From NCBI GenBank assembly GCA_023410445.1, contig JAEYPT010000008.1, positions 1-64,000 on the forward strand: a stretch of DNA of 64,000 bases, read 5' to 3'. This stretch comes from Bacillota bacterium (lineage in GTDB: Bacteria > Bacillota > Clostridia > Oscillospirales > Acutalibacteraceae). The position numbers and the translations under genes are program-made. The stretch's first letter is position 1, and every line of letters starts with the position of its first letter. Shown here piece by piece: positions 16,960 through 27,059 of the stretch. The notes beneath the pieces were generated by a model. The model had not been told where the DNA came from and made no database searches. It worked only from the letters and a program-made list of their open reading frames with translations.

Positions 16960-18203
16960 ACTGTGATCTGATTGTAATCGGCGGCGGAGCCGCGGGAATG
17001 ATGGCGGCGGGAACTGCGGCCGAGCGCGGGCTTTCGGTCTGTCTCGTGGAAAAAAACGGCCTACTCGGAAAGAAAATTCGTATTACCGGCAAGGGTCGGT
17101 GCAATGTAACCAACGACTGCGATGTCCGTACCTTTATTGAAGCCGTGCCGACAAACGGCAGGTTTCTCTACGGCGCCGCTTCCCGGTTTTCCCCGCGCGA
17201 TACAATGGATTTTTTCGAAAAGCAGGGTGTGGCACTGAAAACAGAGCGTGGGAACCGGGTGTTCCCTGAGTCGGATCACGCTGCGGATATTGCCGAAGCT
17301 TTGGAACGCTATATGGAAAACGCGGGAGTACGCGTGATAACCGGTGCCGCTAAGCATCTTCTGCTAGAAAGCGGTGCTGTCTGCGGCTTGGAACTTCAAA
17401 ACGGTGAGCGAATTTTCTCCCATAACGCAGCGGTTTGCTGCGGGGGTGCTTCCTACCCGGGAACCGGTTCAACGGGAGACGGGTACCGGCTTGCCCGTCA
17501 GGCCGGCCATACTGTCACACCGCTCCGGCCTTCTCTGGTGCCGCTGGCGGCGGAAGGACCCGACTGCACCGAAATGATGGGCCTTTCCCTGAAAAATATC
17601 GCCGTACGTGTTCTTGACACAAAAACGCAGAAAACTATTTTTGAAGATTTCGGCGAACTGCTCTTTACGCACTTCGGCCTTTCAGGCCCAGTGATCCTGA
17701 GTGCGAGTGCACATATGAGGGAAATGTCTCCTGGCAGATACCGCGTTTTGATTGATCTGAAACCAGCGCTTAGCCCGGAGAAACTGGACGCACGGCTGCT
17801 CAGGGATCTGGATTCGAATTTAAACCGCGATTTTATCAATTCTCTTGGAGCTCTGCTGCCCCGGAAAATGATTCCCGTCGTTGTTCGGCGTTCCGGGATT
17901 CCGCCGGAGCTGAAATGCAACTGCATCACACGCGAGCAGCGGCATGCGCTTGCATCCGTGTTGAAATCCTTCGATGTGACGATCCACTCGTTCCGTCCGA
18001 TTGAAGAGGCAATTATCACGTCCGGGGGAGTGGCGACGGCAGAAATTGACCCCAAAACCATGATGTCCAAGTTTGTAAAGGGACTTTACTTTGCAGGAGA
18101 AGTTCTGGACGCTGACGCCTATACCGGCGGGTTCAATCTTCAGATTGCCTTCTGTACCGGCAGGCTGGCGGGGAATTCCGTAAAACCTTGGGAGGAATCG
18201 TAA
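16956..18203 (+). CDS. HI0933-family (YhiN-like) FAD-dependent oxidoreductase
   Basis: 415 residues with an N-terminal dinucleotide-binding GGGAAGMMAAGTAAERG, then KIRITGKGRCNVTN and the C-terminal TSGGVATAEIDPKTMMS and DADAYTGGFNLQIAFCTGRLAG. These are hallmarks of the HI0933/YhiN flavoprotein family, sometimes called aminoacetone oxidase family. The physiological substrate is unknown. TTG start overlapping the regulator's stop (TTGA); its own stop (TAATG) overlaps cmk. The chain of overlaps implies one operon from here to ispH-rpsA. Confidence 0.9.
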   Translation: MNCDLIVIGGGAAGMMAAGTAAERGLSVCLVEKNGLLGKKIRITGKGRCNVTNDCDVRTFIEAVPTNGRFLYGAASRFSPRDTMDFFEKQGVALKTERGNRVFPESDHAADIAEALERYMENAGVRVITGAAKHLLLESGAVCGLELQNGERIFSHNAAVCCGGASYPGTGSTGDGYRLARQAGHTVTPLRPSLVPLAAEGPDCTEMMGLSLKNIAVRVLDTKTQKTIFEDFGELLFTHFGLSGPVILSASAHMREMSPGRYRVLIDLKPALSPEKLDARLLRDLDSNLNRDFINSLGALLPRKMIPVVVRRSGIPPELKCNCITREQRHALASVLKSFDVTIHSFRPIEEAIITSGGVATAEIDPKTMMSKFVKGLYFAGEVLDADAYTGGFNLQIAFCTGRLAGNSVKPWEES

Positions 18204-18892
18204 TGATCGCAGTCGCTATCGACGGCCCGGCGGGTGCCGGAAAGAGTACAATTTCCCGTCGCGCAGCAAAGGAGCTCGGTTTCCTTTACGCGGACACCGG
18301 TTCGCTCTACCGCGCAATCGGTCTGGCCGTTCTCCAAGCGGAGATTGATCCGTCCGACGAGGAAGCCGTCTGTGGAATTCTCGGCAGGCTTGCCGTTTCG
18401 ATCACTTATTCTGAAGGGGAACAGCATGTGATTCTCTGCGGGCACGATGTGACCGGGGAAATCCGTTCGCCCGAGGTTTCCATGGCAGCATCGAAAATTT
18501 CCAAGATTCCGAAGGTCCGCGCTTTTCTCCTTTCCCTGCAAAGGAGTCTCGCGGAGACAAACAATGTCATCATGGACGGTCGGGATATCGGAACCGTCGT
18601 ACTGCCGGATGCTCAGGTAAAAATATTCCTGACGGCTTCTCCCGAAGACCGGGCGCGCAGGCGCTATGAAGAAATGCTCGGAAAAGGAGAAACGGCGGAT
18701 TACGAGCAGGTTCTGGCCGATCTCAAGGAACGGGATTACAGCGATTCCCACCGGGCGGTATCGCCGCTTGTTCCTGCCGACGACGCAGAGGTAATCAATA
18801 CGACCGGGAATACGCTGGAACAATCCGTCGGGCAGCTGGTTTCGTTTATCAAGGGCCGGATGACCTCTAAAAACATTACATGGGACCGGTGA
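18203..18892 (+). CDS. cmk: Cytidylate kinase
   Basis: Phosphorylates CMP and dCMP. 229 residues starting MIAVAIDGPAGAGKSTISRR (Walker A), then LYADTGSLYRAIGL and VIMDGRDIGTVVLPDA, the CMP-binding signatures, and a C-terminal RRYEEM lid region. GGGAGG box 8 nt before the ATG, which overlaps the preceding stop. Confidence 0.97.
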   Translation: MIAVAIDGPAGAGKSTISRRAAKELGFLYADTGSLYRAIGLAVLQAEIDPSDEEAVCGILGRLAVSITYSEGEQHVILCGHDVTGEIRSPEVSMAASKISKIPKVRAFLLSLQRSLAETNNVIMDGRDIGTVVLPDAQVKIFLTASPEDRARRRYEEMLGKGETADYEQVLADLKERDYSDSHRAVSPLVPADDAEVINTTGNTLEQSVGQLVSFIKGRMTSKNITWDR

Positions 18893-18896
18893 GATT

Positions 18897-19538
18897 ATGA
18901 AAGGCACCCCTTTATATACGGTAGCGCGGAGACTGCTCCCCTGGTTTTTTCACCTTCTGATGCCAACCCGCATTGAGAATTCCCAGTATATGCCTGTGAA
19001 CGGGAAGGTGGTTCTGTGCTGCAATCACGCCAGTATGACCGACCCGGTCCGTCTAGCCTTCACGACGCGGCGGCAGATTTTTTTCATGGCAAAGGAAGAG
19101 CTGTTCGCCATTCCGTTCGTTTCCTCTGTAATCCGCGCTCTCGGTGCGTTTCCCGTAGCGCGCGGTAAAGGAGACCAGAGCGCGGTTGATACGGCGAAAC
19201 AAATTCTCGACGAAAACGGCATTCTCGGGATTTTCATTGAGGGAACACGCTCGAAGGACGGAAATTTGCTCCGTCCGAAATCAGGGGCGGTGCGTTTTGC
19301 GGCAAGCTGCGGCGCTTCCATTCTTCCGTGCTGCATCACTCCGGAACGTGGAAAGTTCCCCAGACTGTTCCACACCTGCCGCGTTTCTTTCGGTAAACCG
19401 ATTTTGCCGGAGGAGCTGAATGTTGCTGAGGGAACTTCCCTCGAATACCGCAATGCTGCCCGTATGGTCATGGACCGCATTCGGGAGCTTCGTGAAAACG
19501 ACTTGAAACTTCTCGGTACAGGGGAGACCACTCCGTGA
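18897..19538 (+). CDS. plsC: 1-acyl-sn-glycerol-3-phosphate acyltransferase (PlsC family), first copy
   Basis: Acylates lysophosphatidate to phosphatidate in membrane lipid synthesis. The 213-residue protein has the catalytic HX4D motif in CCNHASMTDP, the motif II segment MAKEELFAIPF, and a standard motif III (GIFIEGTRSKDG) that holds the phosphate of the acceptor. It starts 4 nt after cmk and overlaps the second PlsC-like gene by 4 nt. Order cmk-plsC-ispH/rpsA is common in Clostridia. Of the two copies this is the one with all catalytic motifs intact. Confidence 0.92.
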   Translation: MKGTPLYTVARRLLPWFFHLLMPTRIENSQYMPVNGKVVLCCNHASMTDPVRLAFTTRRQIFFMAKEELFAIPFVSSVIRALGAFPVARGKGDQSAVDTAKQILDENGILGIFIEGTRSKDGNLLRPKSGAVRFAASCGASILPCCITPERGKFPRLFHTCRVSFGKPILPEELNVAEGTSLEYRNAARMVMDRIRELRENDLKLLGTGETTP

Positions 19539-20143
19539 AACGGAACCGTTTTTATTTCTTCGGCCTGCATGTGGTGCGGGCTGTCGTGCAGTTGCTGTTT
19601 TCCGTGCGCTGTGAAGGCGAAGATCGAATTCCCGCTTCCGGGAATCTGGTTCTTTGCTGTAATCATCAATCCCTATGGGACCCTATTCTGCTTGCCGTGC
19701 CCTGCGGCAGGCAGATTCATTATATGGCAAAGTCAGAACTGTTTTTACAGCATGGCGTTTTGTTTCGTAAGCTCCTGTATGCTCTTGGCGCGTTTCCGGT
19801 CAAACGAAAACAGGCCGACCTGGGTGCCGTTCGTCACGCGATGATGCTTTTAAAAAGTGGAGAAATTGTCGGCATCTTTCCTCAGGGCGGCTGCGTTCGC
19901 GAGGGCCTGCCGTTTGTCTCGATGGCCGGCGCCGTGGCAATTGCCGCCCGTTCCGGTGCTCCAATCCTGCCTGCCGCAATTCGCTGGGCGGGCCGGATCG
20001 GGCCAAAACGCCGAGTCGATCTCTGTTTCGGTTCTGTGATGAAGCAGAACGATTATCCCAGAAAAAACGGTGCGGTGGATATCAGTGAGCTGAACCGGAT
20101 TCTGGAGAGGCAAATCCGTGAGCTGATGGAGGGAACATCGTGA
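19535..20143 (+). CDS. PlsC-family acyltransferase, second copy with altered motif III
   Basis: 202 residues. The catalytic HX4D (CCNHQSLWDP) and motif II (HYMAKSELFLQHG) are intact. Motif III reads GIFPQGGCVREG where the family has FPEGTRS, so the conserved Glu and Arg are lost. Known mutational work on this family ties that motif to glycerol-phosphate binding, so the acceptor may differ or activity may be weak. GTG start overlapping the first copy, and its stop overlaps the ispH-rpsA start (GTGA), so it is translated with both. Confidence 0.85.
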   Translation: MKRNRFYFFGLHVVRAVVQLLFSVRCEGEDRIPASGNLVLCCNHQSLWDPILLAVPCGRQIHYMAKSELFLQHGVLFRKLLYALGAFPVKRKQADLGAVRHAMMLLKSGEIVGIFPQGGCVREGLPFVSMAGAVAIAARSGAPILPAAIRWAGRIGPKRRVDLCFGSVMKQNDYPRKNGAVDISELNRILERQIRELMEGTS

Positions 20144-22122
20144 AACTGTCCGTAGCAAAATCCGCAGGCTTCTGTTTTGGAGTCAATCGGGCCGTGAATC
20201 TGGTTCTATCTTTGCTCGATGAGGGAAAGCGGGTGTATACGCTCGGACCGATCATCCATAATCCGCAGACCCTCCGGCTTCTGGAAAACCGTGGGGTCCG
20301 GATCGCCGAATCTCCGGAGGAGGTTCCGGACGGCGTCACTCTGGTGATTCGTTCCCACGGAGTTGCAAAGGGCGTGTACGACCGGCTTGCCTGCCGGAAA
20401 TTGGAAATCTGCGATGCGACCTGTCCATTCGTCGCAAAAATCCATGCGATTGTCTCCCGTGCGTCCCGGGAGGGCAGAATTGTTCTGATTGCCGGGGACG
20501 CGGGGCACCCGGAGGTTGCGGGCATCCGCGGGCACTGCGAAGGCGCCTGCTATGTGTTTAAAAACGCTGCGGAACTGAATCAGCTTTTTTCCACGGAACT
20601 GAAGAATTCCGACGCGCCTGCATGCGTTGTCGCGCAGACTACCTTCAGTTTGGAAGAATGGGAAAATTGTTTGAAAATCATAAAAAGGGTATATACAAAT
20701 GCCGCAATATTTGATACAATATGTAATGCAACTGCTATACGCCAGTCCGAGGCGGCGATGCTGTCGCGGCAATGCGACGCCATGGTCGTGATCGGCGGGA
20801 GGCAGAGCTCCAACACGGCCAAGCTTTTTGAAGTGTGCAAAAAATTTGGCGACGCATATTTAATCGAATCTGCGGACGAGCTTCCTCTGCAAGACCTGAA
20901 AAGGTCCGGACGTATTGGCATCACTGCCGGGGCGTCAACGCCGGCAAGCATAATAAAGGAGGTACTTGATACCATGTCAGAAATCAACCAGGATGAGGGC
21001 TTGAATTCCAAAGCGAACTATGCTGAGGGGAACTTCGAGGAAATGCTCGAAGAATCCCTTAAGAGCTTAAATACAGATGAAAAGGTGCGTGGAGTCGTCG
21101 TCGGTGTTACACCGAATGAGGTACTTGTGGATGTCGGCAGGAAACAGGCCGGATATGTCCCCGCTTCCGAGCTTTCGGCCGATCCGAACGTAAAACCCGA
21201 GGATGTTGTTAAAATCGGCGATGAGATGGATCTTCTCATCATGCGGACCAATGACCAGGAAGGCACCATCATGCTTTCCAAAAAGCGTCTGGACGCTTCC
21301 AAAGGCTGGGAAAAGGTCGCTGCCGCCGAAGAGGATCAGTCCATTCTGGATGGTGTTGTGACTGAGGTTATCAAGGGCGGCGTGATTGCTGTTACGAACG
21401 GCGTTCGCGTATTTATCCCGGCTTCTCAGGCTACGGCCTCCCGCAACGATCCTTTGGAGAACCTGCTGAAGAAAGAAGTCAAATTCCGCATTATCGAAGT
21501 CAACCGCAACCGTAAGCGCGCAGTGGGTTCCATCCGTTCCGTGCTGAAGGACGAGCGTAAAGTTCTCGCCGATAAATTCTGGGAAACTGCCGAAGTTGGC
21601 AAGGAATATACCGGTGTTGTCAAATCTTTGACCTCTTACGGCGCATTTGTTGATCTGGGCGGAATCGACGGAATGATCCATATCTCCGAACTTTCCTGGA
21701 AGCGGATCAAGCATCCTTCCGAGGTTGTGAGCGTCGGCGATACGGTTACCGTGTATATCAAGGGACTGGATCAGGAAAAGGGCAAGATTTCTCTCGGCTT
21801 CAAGAAGCCGGAAGATAATCCGTGGGAGATTCTGAAGACCAGCTATCCCATCGGCAGCGTACTGGATGTTAAGGTTGTCGGTATGACCACGTTTGGCGCT
21901 TTTGCGCAGGTGATTCCCGGAATCGACGGCCTGATTCATATTTCTCAGATTGCTGACCACCGGATTGAGAAGCCGCAGGATGTTCTGAAAGTCGGAGACG
22001 AAGTCAAGGTTAAACTGACGGACGTCGATTTTGACAAGCACCGCGTCAGCCTTTCGATTCGTGCCCTTCTGGAAGAGCAGACGGAGGAAGAACCCGCCGC
22101 CGAAGAAACACAGCCGGAGTAA
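20140..22122 (+). CDS. ispH: Bifunctional IspH (HMBPP reductase) - ribosomal protein S1 fusion
   Basis: 660 residues. Residues 1-275 are IspH, the last enzyme of the MEP isoprenoid pathway. The three [4Fe-4S] cysteines are present (Cys12, Cys95, Cys195), as are the diphosphate-binding His40, His73, His123 and the catalytic Glu125 in GHPE. From about 279 onward come an acidic linker and four S1 RNA-binding domains (about 306-375, 388-455, 473-541, 558-626, each with the GxF/DxG and HISE/QI pattern), ending in an acidic tail. This fusion is known in Clostridia. A strong internal ribosome site precedes in-frame Met279, so free S1 may also be made. GTG start overlapping the previous gene. Confidence 0.96.
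   Translation: MKLSVAKSAGFCFGVNRAVNLVLSLLDEGKRVYTLGPIIHNPQTLRLLENRGVRIAESPEEVPDGVTLVIRSHGVAKGVYDRLACRKLEICDATCPFVAKIHAIVSRASREGRIVLIAGDAGHPEVAGIRGHCEGACYVFKNAAELNQLFSTELKNSDAPACVVAQTTFSLEEWENCLKIIKRVYTNAAIFDTICNATAIRQSEAAMLSRQCDAMVVIGGRQSSNTAKLFEVCKKFGDAYLIESADELPLQDLKRSGRIGITAGASTPASIIKEVLDTMSEINQDEGLNSKANYAEGNFEEMLEESLKSLNTDEKVRGVVVGVTPNEVLVDVGRKQAGYVPASELSADPNVKPEDVVKIGDEMDLLIMRTNDQEGTIMLSKKRLDASKGWEKVAAAEEDQSILDGVVTEVIKGGVIAVTNGVRVFIPASQATASRNDPLENLLKKEVKFRIIEVNRNRKRAVGSIRSVLKDERKVLADKFWETAEVGKEYTGVVKSLTSYGAFVDLGGIDGMIHISELSWKRIKHPSEVVSVGDTVTVYIKGLDQEKGKISLGFKKPEDNPWEILKTSYPIGSVLDVKVVGMTTFGAFAQVIPGIDGLIHISQIADHRIEKPQDVLKVGDEVKVKLTDVDFDKHRVSLSIRALLEEQTEEEPAAEETQPE
20955..20976 (+). promoter_or_regulatory. 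rpsA: Internal ribosome-binding site for free ribosomal protein S1
   Basis: AAAGGAGGT lies 10 nt before an in-frame ATG (20974) at the IspH-S1 junction. The same bases encode Lys-Glu-Val in the fusion. Initiation here would give a 382-residue S1 starting MSEINQDEG, a normal length for Gram-positive S1 proteins. AT-rich promoter-like sequence lies about 250 nt upstream (extended -10 TGATACAAT at 20712-20720). Confidence 0.55.
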
Positions 22123-22138
22123 TTTTTCAATGAATATG

Positions 22139-22168
22139 GGCACAAAGACGAGTTCTTTGTGCCTTTTT
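22139..22168 (+). terminator. Terminator of ispH-rpsA
   Basis: GGCACAAAG / CTTTGTGCC stem, 7-nt loop, then five T, 16 nt past the stop codon. Confidence 0.85.
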
Positions 22169-22228
22169 CTTTCACATTATTATTCTCAGAGGTATATTAT
22201 GCAGTAATATCCTTTGGGAGGCGCGGCC

Positions 22229-22864
22229 ATGCGAAGAAGAAATTACGGGATGCCCATCCGCGGCAAGCTTTTCCTGCTTATGATTCTGCTCATTGTGGCC
22301 ACAATATTCATTAACCGGCAGCTGCGTCCCGTAATCGAATCAGTTACGGAGAACGAAGCGAAAATCCGGTCAACTACCCTGATTAACAGTGCCGTCATAA
22401 ATGAACTGGCAAAAGACTCCGTCACTTACGCCGACCTGATTTCGATTCAGCGAGGAAACGGTGAGAATGTTCTCTCCATTACCACCAATGTGATTAAAAT
22501 GAACGAACTGAAAGTCAAACTGGTGGATTCCGTTCAGAAGGGCTTTGAAAACAGTGACGACGATAGCGTTGGCGTTCCGTTCGGAACCTTGATTGGAGCC
22601 GATCTTTTCCACGCCATGGGGCCGAAAGTCCCACTGAAAGTATCGCTTGCGGGGAACGTAACAGCGGATTTTGTAAGCTCTTTTGAATCCGCGGGGGTCA
22701 ACCAGACACGGCACCAGATTTATCTTACCGTACATACCAGCGTCTACTCCTTCCTGCCTGGGTTCGATACCACAACGAATCTCAACACTAACATTCTGGT
22801 CGCTGAGACGATTATCGTGGGTCAGGTCCCGCAGTTTGTAACCGGAAGCACCAGTGTAAAATAG
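22229..22864 (+). CDS. yunB: Sporulation protein YunB
   Basis: 211 residues, one N-terminal membrane segment (about 12-30) and an extracytoplasmic domain. In B. subtilis YunB is a sigma-E-controlled sporulation protein of unclear mechanism. Family features seen are the NEAKIRSTTLINSAV helix after the membrane, the ISIQRGNGENVLSITTNVIKMN strand pair, and the VPFGTLIGADLF and VSLAGNVTADFVSSFES blocks. The start at 22229 has GGGAGG at 7 nt; the TTG at 22214 would place the ribosome site inside the gene. Confidence 0.9.
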   Translation: MRRRNYGMPIRGKLFLLMILLIVATIFINRQLRPVIESVTENEAKIRSTTLINSAVINELAKDSVTYADLISIQRGNGENVLSITTNVIKMNELKVKLVDSVQKGFENSDDDSVGVPFGTLIGADLFHAMGPKVPLKVSLAGNVTADFVSSFESAGVNQTRHQIYLTVHTSVYSFLPGFDTTTNLNTNILVAETIIVGQVPQFVTGSTSVK

Positions 22865-24871
<2,007 letters not shown>

Positions 24872-24885
24872 TAGAGAGTTTTGAT

Positions 24886-24916
24886 TGCCGCTCGATTGTT
24901 CGGGCGGTATTTTTTT
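24886..24916 (+). terminator. Terminator of ligA
   Basis: TGCCGCTCG pairs with CGGGCGGTA (two wobble pairs) around ATTGTT, followed by seven T. Confidence 0.8.
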
Positions 24917-25005
24917 GCCCCAAAGGCACCGGATCCGGTTTGAAAAATCAGTTCTAACCCGCCCTCTTTGTCCATATTTATGTGATGAAAGGAGGGACAA
25001 GACAA

Positions 25006-26025
25006 ATGGATCAGGAAAATGACGAGCGGTTCGATTCAGCTGTGAAAGGGCTTTGCGGTCGGATCGAAGAGTGTTTGCAGAAACTGCCGCAGGAAGTGAA
25101 GCGGCAGGCTCAGGAGGTCCGCCTGAGAATGAACCGGGCTGTTTCCGTCAGTTGTGCCGGCGGAATCTATTTTGTGAACGGTGACGGAACTCCTGCCTGC
25201 CGCCCGGACCGGAAAAGTCTGATTGCCGGAAAGGAAGACCTGGAAGAGTGCTTTCGCTACCTTTGCGGCTTTTCCGTATACAGCCATGAAAATGAGATTC
25301 GCAACGGATATATTACGCTCGGCGGAGGTCACCGGGTTGGAATTGGCGGCACCGCGGTACTGCAAAAGGGCAGTGTCGTCGGGATGCGTGATATTTCTTC
25401 CATCAATATCCGGATCGCGCGGGAAATCTCCGGCTCGGCGGACGCGCTTTTAAACGAACTGAAGGAGAACGTATACGGCGGGCTTTTGCTTGCGGGTCCT
25501 CCCGCGAGCGGAAAAACGACGATTCTTCGCGATCTGGTTCGGCAGGTGTCAGATGGGGTGAGGGGTTCCGTCCGGAAAGTGACCGTCGTAGATGAACGCG
25601 GGGAACTTGCCGGAACCAGCCTTGGGGTTCCGCAGAACGACCTTGGCTCCTGCTGCGACGTTCTGGACGGTTTTCCGAAGGCGGAGGGAATTCTGCAGGC
25701 AGTGCGCGCACTTTCACCCGATCTGATCGTCTGCGACGAACTCGGAACGGAACAGGAAGCCGCAGCCGTGGAGCAGAGCCTCAACGCGGGTGTCGGAGTG
25801 GTCGCAAGCATTCATGCGGGCAATGTCCGGGAACTTTTAAAACGGAAACAGGCGATTATGCTTTTGAGAACCGGGGCTTTCGGTTATGTCGCTGTATTGG
25901 AAGGACACAAAAGGCCCGGAAAAATTGCGGGAATTTACAAGACGGGTGATTTAATTGCTGAAGCTGGCGGGAGCGGTATTTCTCATTCTGGCGGGAACTC
26001 TCATGGGATATACGGAATCGCATAG
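25006..26025 (+). CDS. spoIIIAA: Stage III sporulation protein AA (SpoIIIAA, ATPase)
   Basis: Secretion-ATPase-like mother-cell protein thought to energise the SpoIIIA-SpoIIQ feeding-tube channel. 339 residues with Walker A GPPASGKTTILRDL, VVDERGELAG, the Walker B-like LIVCDELGTEQEA and the IHAGN segment, all typical. ATG at 25006 follows a perfect AAAGGAGG; the upstream ATG at 24982 lies before that site. Its 3' end overlaps spoIIIAB by 71 nt, longer than the usual few bases. First gene of a complete spoIIIA operon. Confidence 0.95.
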   Translation: MDQENDERFDSAVKGLCGRIEECLQKLPQEVKRQAQEVRLRMNRAVSVSCAGGIYFVNGDGTPACRPDRKSLIAGKEDLEECFRYLCGFSVYSHENEIRNGYITLGGGHRVGIGGTAVLQKGSVVGMRDISSINIRIAREISGSADALLNELKENVYGGLLLAGPPASGKTTILRDLVRQVSDGVRGSVRKVTVVDERGELAGTSLGVPQNDLGSCCDVLDGFPKAEGILQAVRALSPDLIVCDELGTEQEAAAVEQSLNAGVGVVASIHAGNVRELLKRKQAIMLLRTGAFGYVAVLEGHKRPGKIAGIYKTGDLIAEAGGSGISHSGGNSHGIYGIA

Positions 26026-26452
26026 ACTGGCGCGCCGCGTTGACTCTCTGGACGCGTTTCTGCGCTTTCTTTCCGCCGCAGAAACGGAAATCCGGTACTC
26101 CGGAACCCCTATTCGGCAGATTATCCTGCTGCACGGCGAAGAACTTTCCTTCCTTAGTGCCTGCCTTCAGAAATGCGACCGGGGTGTGAATTTTTCCGGC
26201 GCGTGGCGGCGAAGCGTCGAACAAGAGGCAAAGGCAGAGGGGTTTTCTCTGCCGGACCGGAATCTACTTGCGTCTTTCGGCAAAGAGTTCGGGGCCTCGG
26301 ATACTCAGGGTCAGCTTTCCCTTTGCGAACTATACCTGAACCTGTTTCAAGGGAACCTGAAAACGGCAAAAGAAGAGAGAAACAAAAAGTCAAGACTGTA
26401 CCTTACGCTCGGGATTTTCGGTGGATTGGCCGCCTCCCTGCTGCTGTGCTGA
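25955..26452 (+). CDS. spoIIIAB: Stage III sporulation protein AB
   Basis: 165 residues with an N-terminal membrane segment (LAGAVFLILAGTLMGY), a helical middle containing RVDSLDAFLRFLSAAETEIRYS, and a C-terminal hydrophobic anchor. This is the SpoIIIAB/GspF-like layout. TTG start inside spoIIIAA. Member of the mother-cell channel complex. Confidence 0.92.
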   Translation: MLKLAGAVFLILAGTLMGYTESHRLARRVDSLDAFLRFLSAAETEIRYSGTPIRQIILLHGEELSFLSACLQKCDRGVNFSGAWRRSVEQEAKAEGFSLPDRNLLASFGKEFGASDTQGQLSLCELYLNLFQGNLKTAKEERNKKSRLYLTLGIFGGLAASLLLC

Positions 26453-26469
26453 AAAATGGAGGATACAGA

Positions 26470-26664
26470 ATGAACGTGGATTTAATCTTCAAGATCGCGG
26501 CCATCGGAATCATCGTTGCGGTCCTAAACCAGCTGCTGATCCGTTCCGGGCGCGAAGAGCAGGCCATGATGACTACGCTGGCAGGCCTGATCGTCGTGCT
26601 GATGATGGTGGTTCAGCAAATCAATATTCTGTTTAAATCGATTAAGTCCATCTTTGGTCTGTAA
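26470..26664 (+). CDS. spoIIIAC: Stage III sporulation protein AC
   Basis: 64 residues with two membrane helices (about 7-24 and 34-50), matching the small SpoIIIAC size and the NVDLIFKIAAIGIIVAVLNQ pattern. ATG 17 nt after spoIIIAB with a GGAGG site. Confidence 0.93.
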   Translation: MNVDLIFKIAAIGIIVAVLNQLLIRSGREEQAMMTTLAGLIVVLMMVVQQINILFKSIKSIFGL

Positions 26665-26666
26665 CT

Positions 26667-27056
26667 ATGAATATTGTCGGAATTGCCGGCATCGCCATTT
26701 GCGCGGCCGTCGTGGCGGCGATGCTCAGGCGCTATCATCAGGAATATGCGGTTCTGGTCGGGATCGTGGCCGGAATCGTCATTCTGATTGAAATTCTGAC
26801 GGGCATCGCGCCCGCCGTACAACAGATCAACCGGCTTCTGGATTCCGCGGGTGTCTCCTCCCAGTATGCGGTAATTCTGCTGAAAACCCTCGGAATCTGC
26901 TTCCTTGCACAGTTTGCCGCGGACGCCTGCCGGGACGCGGGGGAAAGCGCGCTGGCTTCCAAAATGGAGCTCGCCGGAAAAATATCCATTGTGATTCTCT
27001 CCCTGCCGCTTTTTGAGCAGATCGCCAAAACGGCAGTGGGCCTGATCGGTGGCTAA
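26667..27056 (+). CDS. spoIIIAD: Stage III sporulation protein AD
   Basis: 129 residues, three or four membrane helices, with YAVILLKTLGICFLAQFAAD and a conserved Cys-Arg-Asp (ACRDAGE) as in SpoIIIAD. Starts 2 nt after the spoIIIAC stop. Confidence 0.93.
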   Translation: MNIVGIAGIAICAAVVAAMLRRYHQEYAVLVGIVAGIVILIEILTGIAPAVQQINRLLDSAGVSSQYAVILLKTLGICFLAQFAADACRDAGESALASKMELAGKISIVILSLPLFEQIAKTAVGLIGG

Positions 27057-27059
27057 AGA

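Noticed and set aside
21067..22143. 358-residue minus-strand frame opposite the S1 domains
   Set aside because: A shadow of the repeated S1 codons; no ribosome site, no recognisable fold.
22170..22228. Sigma-E promoter for yunB, and one before spoIIIAA at 24950-24985
   Set aside because: CATATT-like boxes exist, but no pair with convincing spacing could be drawn by eye.
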